Position numbers and translations under genes: made by a program. Under the pieces are notes generated by a model. It searched no databases and had not been told where the DNA came from. It worked only from the letters and a program-made list of their open reading frames with translations. Below are positions 1 to 4,600 of a stretch of 24,426 nt of DNA, one piece after another. The stretch lies in NCBI GenBank assembly GCA_934394435.1, contig CAKRRN010000038.1, forward strand, positions 1 to 24,426. Direction: 5' to 3'. Origin of the DNA: an uncultured Bacteroidaceae bacterium (GTDB taxonomy: Bacteria; Bacteroidota; Bacteroidia; Bacteroidales; Bacteroidaceae). Within the stretch, counting starts at the first letter, position 1, and the number at the start of each line of letters is the position of its first letter.

Positions 1-81
1 GACGGTGTCTTGACCGTTGAGTTGCCTAAGATAGAGCCGAAGGAAGAACCAAAGGCTACAAAGTGCATAGAGGTCTGTTAA
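1..81 (+). CDS. Small heat shock protein (Hsp20/alpha-crystallin family), C-terminal end only
   Basis: The window opens inside a reading frame that ends at TAA 79-81. The 26 visible residues begin DGVLTVELPKIEPKEEPK and end KCIEVC. The DGVLTVELPK stretch matches the last beta-strands of an alpha-crystallin domain, and the following charged linker with IEV matches the C-terminal I-x-I/V motif by which small heat shock proteins oligomerise. Hsp20 proteins are ATP-independent cytoplasmic holdases for unfolded proteins. The start and most of the gene lie to the left of the window. The family call rests on a short fragment, but the pattern is characteristic. Confidence 0.75.
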   Translation, partial: DGVLTVELPKIEPKEEPKATKCIEVC

Positions 82-87
82 GGACTG

Positions 88-190
88 CTTCCCTTCCTCA
101 TGAGGTTGGGAAGGCATAGGCTGAAAAGATAAGAGGAAGCGGATGGCAAGCATCGTAAGATGCGAGCTCATCCGCTTCCTCTTATCTTTT
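88..190. terminator. Double hairpin with a 22-bp perfect stem, likely bidirectional terminator
   Basis: Seven bases after the hsp20 stop there is a small hairpin (CTTCCC 88-93 with GGGAAG 108-113, and CCTCATGAGG nested inside). It is followed by a 22-bp perfect inverted repeat, 124-145 pairing with 169-190. The outer ends are AAAAGATAAG and CTTATCTTTT, and a nested GCATC/GATGC stem (150-154/159-163) lies in the loop. The A-rich and T-rich outer ends fit termination in both directions. The site lies between convergent genes: hsp20 on plus and the 46-residue peptide gene on minus. Confidence 0.75.
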
Positions 191-243
191 GTTTGTACGA
201 GTCTGGTTAGGTGCGTTACCTTATCTGTTTCGTGTGTGTATGG

Positions 244-384
244 TTACAGCACCTCTTCATTCGGGTCTGCATATTCGTCGTCATTAATCTTAATTACTGG
301 TGTTGATGTTGAGCTTGTTGACAGCATGGCTGTCGGTTCTACTGTCATAATTGTCATGCTGGGGGCTTTGTATTCCTTTTTCAT
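244..384 (-). CDS. Short Bacteroidales-type peptide, 46 residues, function unknown
   Basis: The minus strand carries an ATG at 384-382 and a TAA at 246-244. The product begins MKKEYKAPSMTIMTVEPTAM, continues through a Ser/Thr-rich stretch (about residues 22-28) and ends in an acidic tail NDDEYADPNEEVL. The opening MKK-x-Y-x-x-P, hydrophobic beta-like segment, then ML followed by small polar residues, resembles the many short uncharacterised Bacteroides/Prevotella proteins that begin this way. A TAACTTTG -7 element lies 65 bp upstream (450-457, minus), the start is preceded by an A-rich leader, and the gene ends before a strong hairpin. No signal peptide or catalytic motif is visible. The ORF is real in my view because promoter, start context and composition agree. 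The function is unknown, and a secreted or modified peptide is only one possibility. Confidence 0.7.
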   Translation of the reverse strand: MKKEYKAPSMTIMTVEPTAMLSTSSTSTPVIKINDDEYADPNEEVL

Positions 385-449
385 CTTTTTTTATTTATGA
401 TGGGTTGTTTGTTATTTGATATGTTAACATGTTTTTTTCTTCAATGTGG

Positions 450-457
450 CAAAGTTA
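450..457 (-). promoter_or_regulatory. -7 promoter element TAACTTTG for the 46-residue peptide gene
   Basis: On the minus strand this reads TAACTTTG, an exact match to the Bacteroidetes housekeeping sigma -7 consensus TAnnTTTG. It is 65 bp upstream of the ATG at 384. No clear TTG/TTTG -33 element is seen at the usual 19-21 bp spacing. Confidence 0.6.
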
Positions 458-491
458 CGAAAAACGCCAGAAACTGTATATCTTAAAACAA

Positions 492-543
492 CTTTTCTTT
501 AACGCAAATCCGAAAGTAATGACCGATTTGGGTTAAAGAAAAG
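492..543. repeat. 19-bp inverted repeat, possible operator or RNA hairpin
   Basis: The arm at 492-510 (CTTTTCTTTAACGCAAATC) pairs with 525-543 (GATTTGGGTTAAAGAAAAG) with a single mismatch, across a 14-nt loop. It sits about 35 bp upstream of the -7 element of the 46-residue peptide gene and downstream of the HAD gene. It could be a regulatory operator, a hairpin in a read-through transcript, or a relic of a repeat element. The sequence alone does not decide. Confidence 0.6.
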
Positions 544-612
544 AGCATGGCGTTCAACGATGAACAAAGTGTAGTTTTGTAATTACGCCCTCTCAACTCA
601 AACAGTAAGTTT

Positions 613-677
613 TATACGAAAACGGCTCGGATTATTTCCCTAGTTAGAAAAAAATATTTTTCCAGTTAGAAAAAAAC
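613..677 (+). repeat. Dispersed intergenic repeat, copy 1 (two 22-bp spaced AGTTAGAAAAAAA units)
   Basis: The segment begins ATACGAAAACGGCTCGG, continues ATTATTTCCCT, then carries AGTTAGAAAAAAA twice, at 642-654 and 664-676, exactly 22 bp apart and separated by TATTTTTCC. A clearly related segment occurs at 16197-16259 in the same orientation (ATACGAAACGGCTC, then AGTTGGAGAAAAA and AGTTAGGAAAAAA, also 22 bp apart). A more diverged inverted copy lies at 4467-4513. Confidence 0.7.
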
Positions 678-735
678 AAACAGCTTCTCTCGCTACTTTT
701 ACTTGTCACAAGGGTTGTGATGATCAGAGAGAAGC
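669..735 (-). terminator. Putative terminator of the J-domain/HAD operon
   Basis: On the minus strand GCTTCTCTC (735-727) and GAGAGAAGC (691-683) can pair as a 9-bp stem around the HAD stop codon. A TTTG-rich and then T-rich run (complement of 670-680) follows the stem. The loop is long (about 35 nt), so this is a weaker terminator than the others in the window. The T-run is shared with the dispersed repeat. Confidence 0.4.
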
Positions 736-1370
736 GCGTTGGCTCGTTTGTAGTCCAATGACAGGAAGTCTTTCTCTATGTGATTGCAGAGAGGAGCGAT
801 TTCTTCGGGCTTGTATCCTGTAGCCATCCCGATGGTGAAAATGCCTGCATTCATTCCTGCGGAGAGTCCGTTGGGCGCATCTTCAAATACGATGCATCTG
901 TCTTTAGGTGTCTCGAATATCTGCGCTCCCAGAAGGTAACAGTCTGGAGCGGGTTTCGAAGCCGTGAAGTTCTCTGCCGTAAGGATGTGGTCGAAGAAAG
1001 CAAGCAGATGTGCGGCCTTGCTTTCTACATTGTGCATTTTCGTCTTGTCAGAACTGGTTACCACAGCCATGTGTACACCATGTTTGCGCAGGTCAGTCAA
1101 AAACTCCAGTGCCCCTGGTATGAGCGTGTAGTCCATTTTGCTTTCAAAGATGCTGAGTCTTCTTCGCACTTCCCGTTGCGCTACGGGGTCTGTGATGTAG
1201 TTTTCGAAGATAGACTTTAGCGTTCGCCCCTTTACCTTCAGTGCAAAAGCCCTTCCGTCAGGAACCAGCTCCTCGCCCATCTGCTCCCAAAAGTGTGTGT
1301 ATTGCCCTTCGGTGTCGATAAGTGTGCCATCCAAGTCGAAGAGAGCTGTCTCAAATAGATTCTTTGTCAT
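699..1370 (-). CDS. HAD-superfamily hydrolase, beta-phosphoglucomutase/phosphatase type
   Basis: The product is 223 residues, the usual size of a cap-type-1 HAD phosphatase or phosphoglucomutase-like enzyme, and is probably cytoplasmic. All four HAD motifs are visible: D12-x-D14-G-T (motif I, D12 as nucleophile), VVTSSD around T105/S106 (motif II), K139 in ASKPAPD (motif III) and IVFEDAPNG with E162/D163 (motif IV, Mg binding). Residues about 20-80 form the helical cap. The ATG overlaps the stop of the upstream J-domain gene (ATGA, 1370-1367), so the two are translated from one message. The substrate cannot be told from the sequence; small sugar phosphates are typical for the family. Confidence 0.85.
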   Translation of the reverse strand: MTKNLFETALFDLDGTLIDTEGQYTHFWEQMGEELVPDGRAFALKVKGRTLKSIFENYITDPVAQREVRRRLSIFESKMDYTLIPGALEFLTDLRKHGVHMAVVTSSDKTKMHNVESKAAHLLAFFDHILTAENFTASKPAPDCYLLGAQIFETPKDRCIVFEDAPNGLSAGMNAGIFTIGMATGYKPEEIAPLCNHIEKDFLSLDYKRANALLSDHHNPCDK

Positions 1371-1834
1371 TTGATACCTCTGTATTTGAATATCCTGTCT
1401 TTGGCTTCTCCCACCCTCTTGAAGAGCCGTTCTGCTCTTGCTCGGGTCTCTTCGCCCTGTGTTGCAACACGGTCGGGATGATATTTCATTGCCATCTGTC
1501 TGTAGGCTTGCCGTACTTCCTCATCGGTGGCATCAGGGCTGATACCGAGTGTCTGATAAGCCGAAATTACAGCATCCGGTATGTAGCCCGTTTGTGGCTC
1601 AGATGTATATTCATCATCGAAGTGCCTCCGCTCATAGTGGAAGTACACCTTTGGGCGCTGGAAGAATCCCTCCAGTATCCATCCCAAGAACAGTCCTGCA
1701 AAGGCTCCGAACATTGATCGAGTGAAAGCTAAACCTATGAGTGCGCAAGTCCATTTGAGGCTGCGTAGCCCCATTCGTCCTAAAAACCAGCTACAAGCCA
1801 ATATGAGCAAAAACCATTTGAAATTTATAAACAT
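1367..1834 (-). CDS. Membrane-anchored DnaJ-domain protein
   Basis: The product is 155 residues. Two hydrophobic stretches (about residues 6-19 and 39-57) suggest membrane anchoring. A C-terminal J domain follows (about 90-155: AYQTLGISPDATDEEVRQAYR, then the HPD triad at 119-121 and a final helix). J domains stimulate the ATPase of Hsp70/DnaK. The arrangement resembles a DjlA-like co-chaperone that lacks the TerB region, since only about 30 residues separate the membrane part from the J domain. It is the first gene of a two-gene operon with the HAD hydrolase. The promoter TACCTTTG lies 25 bp upstream. The client and specific role are not evident. Confidence 0.85.
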   Translation of the reverse strand: MFINFKWFLLILACSWFLGRMGLRSLKWTCALIGLAFTRSMFGAFAGLFLGWILEGFFQRPKVYFHYERRHFDDEYTSEPQTGYIPDAVISAYQTLGISPDATDEEVRQAYRQMAMKYHPDRVATQGEETRARAERLFKRVGEAKDRIFKYRGIK

Positions 1835-1859
1835 GCGTTACATTCGTTTCTTTGTGGGG

Positions 1860-1867
1860 CAAAGGTA
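1860..1867 (-). promoter_or_regulatory. -7 element TACCTTTG for the J-domain/HAD operon
   Basis: The minus strand reads TACCTTTG, matching TAnnTTTG, with a TTG about 19 bp upstream that fits a -33 element. It lies 25 bp before the ATG at 1834. The opposite-strand promoter at 1945-1952 is divergent to it. Confidence 0.65.
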
Positions 1868-1944
1868 CGGCTACTTTTTTGTGGGACAAGTATGGGGGAT
1901 GTTATTTTTTCCTAATGGGAGTGGGTTGTTACGTGTAAAAAATG

Positions 1945-1952
1945 TAACTTTG
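1945..1952 (+). promoter_or_regulatory. -7 element TAACTTTG for the secreted TIM-barrel protein gene
   Basis: TAACTTTG matches TAnnTTTG exactly. Transcription would start a few bases downstream, around 1957. This excludes an ATG at 1952 as the true start of the downstream gene and leaves a leader of about 40 nt before the ATG at 2000. Confidence 0.65.
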
Positions 1953-1999
1953 TGTGTCGTTATTTGTTAATGTTAAACCGTATTGTAGATTTTCCGAAT

Positions 2000-3202
2000 A
2001 TGAAGAGACTCGCTCTTGTTAGTCTGGCATTTGGCTTGGCCATGGTTGCCACTCCTGCTCACGGACGCAGGCATCAGGTTGAAAAGCCTCAGATTCCCAT
2101 TCTTGCCTGGTATAGTATTCCTGCTGGCGAATATGCCAACCTGGAGCGTTACCAGGAGCTCAAAGATGCGGGGTTCACCCTCTCCTTTTCTCATATCGGT
2201 AAGTATGAGGATGCCCTAAAGGCACTCGACCTTTGTGCGAAGGTTGGGCTGAAGAGTGTCTTCACCTGTGGAGAACTTGAGAAGGAACCAGAGGAGACGG
2301 TGAGGAAGGTGAGCCACCATCCTGGGCTTGGAGCTTATTTCCTGAGAGACGAGCCTATGGACGATGCCATGCCTGGACTGGCAGAATGGGCGCGACGTAT
2401 TGAGGCTGTTGACAAGCAGCATCCTTGCTATCTGAATCTCTTGCCCGTGCAGGCTTTCCCCTCTACGGATGTCTACCGAAAGCATGTACAGCTGTTTGAC
2501 TCGTTGGTCAACCTGCCACAGCTCTCCTATGACCATTACCCCGTAAACCAAGTGGGCGACAGCATCTTCCTGAACGGACAGTACTGGAACAACCTGGAGG
2601 TGGTGGCTGCTGAGGCACGCAGGACGGGCAAGCCTTTCTGGGCATTTGCGCTGGCTACGGCACATGGCTCATATCCCATACCAACCCTTGATCAACTGCG
2701 TCTGCAACTCTATGCTGACCTGGCGTATGGTGCCCAGTGCCTACAGTACTTCACCTACTGGAATCCTGGTACGGAGACCTGGAACTTCCATCAAGCCCCC
2801 ATCACCCAGGATGGCCATCGCAGTCCTGTGTATGAAGTAGTAAGGGAGATGAACCGCGAGATACAGTCTCGTGCCGATGTCTTTCTGGGAGCCAAGGTGT
2901 CATCTGTCGAGCATCTGGGCGATGAGATTCCCATGGGCACACATAAGCTGCAGACCCTTCCTGCGCATTTCACTCAGTTGGACACCCACGGTCAGGGAGC
3001 CTTGGTATCTCGTTTATCAAACAACGGACGTCAATATGTGGTGATACAGAACACCTCTGTGTGCAAACCCCTTCAGATGGACATCCAGACGGATGGGCAT
3101 CTGAGACTGGTTCTTGCAGACGGCAAACGCCAGGATGCCGCTCTCTATGGACCTCTGTTTATACTCACTCCAGGCAACATCTTGGTTTTCGAAGGAGACT
3201 GA
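2000..3202 (+). CDS. Secreted TIM-barrel glycoside-hydrolase-like protein
   Basis: I place the start at ATG 2000 because MKRLALVSLAFGLAMVATPAHG is a typical signal peptide. An upstream in-frame ATG (1952) overlaps the promoter. The mature protein is about 380 residues. Segments such as PILAWYSIP, YQELKDAGFTLSFSH, GLKSVFTCGE, GAYFLRDEP and LAYGAQCLQYFTYWNPGTE follow the strand-helix rhythm of a (beta/alpha)8 barrel in the style of beta-galactosidases and other clan-A glycosidases. D117-E118-P is at the position expected of an acid/base at the end of strand 4, and E259 in the WNPGTE segment could be a nucleophile; both assignments are inference. The last 90 residues look like a beta-sandwich. 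Substrate is unknown. It stands as its own transcription unit upstream of a DUF1080 gene that has a separate promoter. Confidence 0.6.
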   Translation: MKRLALVSLAFGLAMVATPAHGRRHQVEKPQIPILAWYSIPAGEYANLERYQELKDAGFTLSFSHIGKYEDALKALDLCAKVGLKSVFTCGELEKEPEETVRKVSHHPGLGAYFLRDEPMDDAMPGLAEWARRIEAVDKQHPCYLNLLPVQAFPSTDVYRKHVQLFDSLVNLPQLSYDHYPVNQVGDSIFLNGQYWNNLEVVAAEARRTGKPFWAFALATAHGSYPIPTLDQLRLQLYADLAYGAQCLQYFTYWNPGTETWNFHQAPITQDGHRSPVYEVVREMNREIQSRADVFLGAKVSSVEHLGDEIPMGTHKLQTLPAHFTQLDTHGQGALVSRLSNNGRQYVVIQNTSVCKPLQMDIQTDGHLRLVLADGKRQDAALYGPLFILTPGNILVFEGD

Positions 3203-3303
3203 CTCGGTATCGCTCGTAAGGGGTTCGTGGCAGGAAAACATAGAATTACGGATGTAATCCAGAGAGACTGCCTGTGGACGACAAAAAAACAATTGGTAAA
3301 GAA

Positions 3304-3334
3304 TTGTCAGAAGCAGAAAATAAGTGTAACTTTG
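3304..3334 (+). promoter_or_regulatory. Promoter TTG-N20-TAACTTTG for the DUF1080 lipoprotein gene
   Basis: TTG at 3304-3306 and TAACTTTG at 3327-3334 are 20 bp apart, the expected spacing of Bacteroidetes -33 and -7 elements. The leader to the ATG at 3414 is about 75 nt and A-rich close to the start. Confidence 0.7.
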
Positions 3335-3413
3335 TACGGAGTGGACTGAATGGAGGAGGCTAAATCAGATTTAAAACATCAAAAAAAATAAATAATTCCA
3401 AAAACAATCAGAA

Positions 3414-4286
3414 ATGATGAAAAAGACATTGTTATTTGCAGCTTGTGTAGCCATGATGGCTTCATGTTGCCAGAACAAGAAGTGCAATTGTGATTGCGAA
3501 GCATGTAAGAACTGCGAGCACAAGACAGAAAACGCTGATACGGCAACAGCCGTGGCAGAGATTGTGGAAAACGAGCAGTATGACCTCAGCAAGTTGAAAA
3601 AGGACGCTGATGACTATTACATCCTCTTCGACGGAAGCAGCCTTGACGGATGGCGCGGTTACGGTCAAGATGCTGTTCCTCAGAGCTGGGAGAATGATGG
3701 TGAGAGCATACACCTGAAGGGCAGTGGTACAGGTGAAGCACAGGCAGAAGGCGGTGGCGACCTGTTGTTTGCCCATAAGTTCACCAACTTCACATTGGAG
3801 TGTGAGTATAAGATTAGCAAGGGTGGCAACTCAGGTATCTTCTATCTGGCACAGGAGGCTAAGGATGCCGAAGGCAACTACCTGCCCATCTGGCAGAGTT
3901 GCTCTGAGTATCAGGTGCTGGACAACGCCAACCACGTAGACGCACAGTTGGGTGTGGATGGCAACCGTCAGTCTGCATCACTCTACGATATGGTTCCTGC
4001 AAAGCCACAGAATGCGAAACCCTTCGGCGAATGGAACAAAGCCAAGATCGTGGTCTTCAAGGGTACTGTCATCCACTATCAGAACGACGAGAAAGTGCTC
4101 GAATACCACTTGTGGACACCGAAATGGAAAGAGATGCTTGACGCAAGTAAGTTCCAGAAGGGTGGAGAGTTCCCCTATGCTTACGGTCTGATGATTGAAG
4201 AGGGTAAGAACGGTGGCTACATCGCATTCCAGGATCATGGAGATGATGTTTGGTATCGTAATGTGCGTGTGAAGGTAATGGACTAA
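3414..4286 (+). CDS. DUF1080 (3-keto-disaccharide hydrolase-type) lipoprotein with Cys-rich N-terminus
   Basis: The product is 290 residues. A lipoprotein signal peptide ends in the lipobox MASC, lipidated Cys at residue 18 (17 if the second ATG at 3417 is used). Directly after it, C18, C19, C24, C26, C28, C31 and C34 form an unusual metallothionein-like cluster, followed by an acidic linker. The DUF1080 domain spans about residues 66-290: YILFDGSSLDGW, the GGNSGIFYL segment, YQVLDNANH, ASLYDM, EWNKAKIVVFKGTVIHYQN and a C-terminal GYIAFQDHGDDVWYRNV. DUF1080 is a concanavalin-like fold; members act on 3-keto-glycosides and related sugars in the periplasm or on the surface. It has its own promoter and a terminator at 4339-4384, so it is probably monocistronic. 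Family assignment is firm, exact substrate is not. Confidence 0.88.
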   Translation: MMKKTLLFAACVAMMASCCQNKKCNCDCEACKNCEHKTENADTATAVAEIVENEQYDLSKLKKDADDYYILFDGSSLDGWRGYGQDAVPQSWENDGESIHLKGSGTGEAQAEGGGDLLFAHKFTNFTLECEYKISKGGNSGIFYLAQEAKDAEGNYLPIWQSCSEYQVLDNANHVDAQLGVDGNRQSASLYDMVPAKPQNAKPFGEWNKAKIVVFKGTVIHYQNDEKVLEYHLWTPKWKEMLDASKFQKGGEFPYAYGLMIEEGKNGGYIAFQDHGDDVWYRNVRVKVMD

Positions 4287-4338
4287 TGTCCTCCTCGCCT
4301 TCTACGGAAACAAAAAAAGAAAGCACATAGGAAAAATA

Positions 4339-4384
4339 GGGAGTGGCAGCTTCGCTTTAGGCGGATGCGGTCGCTCCCTTTTTT
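4339..4384 (+). terminator. Intrinsic terminator after the DUF1080 gene
   Basis: GGGAGTGGC (4339-4347) pairs with GTCGCTCCC (4370-4378) as a 9-bp stem with two G-U pairs, and six T follow at 4379-4384. It is 52 bp after the stop codon at 4286. Confidence 0.8.
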
Positions 4385-4466
4385 AATTTCCAATTGAACA
4401 TTAGGCAGAACCTAAGAGACCATTTGGGCTCAATCACAAGACGTCATTCTCTAAACCTAAGTATTC

Positions 4467-4513
4467 GCTTTTCTTAACCTAAGAAATATTTTTTTTCTTA
4501 ACTAAAAAATAAT
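4467..4513 (-). repeat. Dispersed intergenic repeat, copy 3 (diverged, inverted)
   Basis: Read on the minus strand the segment gives ATTATTTTTTAGTTAAG, an A-run, TATTTCTTA and then GGTTAAGAAAAG. This is the same order of elements as copies 1 and 2 (ATTATTT, AGTTAG plus A-run, TATTTT, AGTTAG plus A-run). Unit spacing is about 24 rather than 22 bp. The GGCTC lead-in of the other copies is not present. Confidence 0.5.
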
Positions 4514-4552
4514 TCTGCTGATGAACATGTATGAAATGTTGTTAATTGTTAG

Positions 4553-4560
4553 TACCTTTA
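4553..4560 (+). promoter_or_regulatory. Possible -7 element TACCTTTA for the RyR-domain protein gene
   Basis: TACCTTTA differs from TAnnTTTG only at the last base and lies 40 bp before the ATG at 4601. No properly spaced -33 TTG was found, so this is a weak or regulated promoter if real. Confidence 0.35.
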
Positions 4561-4600
4561 TCAAAGTAAAAACGAAAACAAAGATATTTACGGAAAAGCT

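Larger units (their letters stand above)
385..698. other. Intergenic region of about 310 bp with promoter, inverted repeat and dispersed repeat
   Basis: No further convincing coding sequence is seen here on either strand. From left to right it holds the leader and promoter of the minus-strand peptide gene, the inverted repeat at 492-543, an unremarkable AT-rich spacer, the dispersed repeat at 613-677, and the 3' side of the putative HAD terminator. Confidence 0.6.
4287..4600. other. Intergenic region of 314 bp: terminator, inverted repeat copy, weak promoter
   Basis: It contains the DUF1080 terminator, a spacer without visible coding potential, an inverted copy of the dispersed repeat at 4467-4513, and a near-consensus -7 element TACCTTTA (4553-4560, last base off) 40 bp before the next ATG. 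No small gene with a convincing start context was seen. Confidence 0.55.

Noticed and set aside
143..400. 85-codon plus-strand ORF with hydrophobic segments
   Set aside because: It starts inside the terminator hairpin, has no promoter and lies antisense to the better supported 46-residue peptide gene.
1952..1999. Upstream in-frame ATG of the TIM-barrel protein
   Set aside because: The ATG at 1952 is part of the promoter's downstream edge, and the added 16 residues would spoil the signal peptide.
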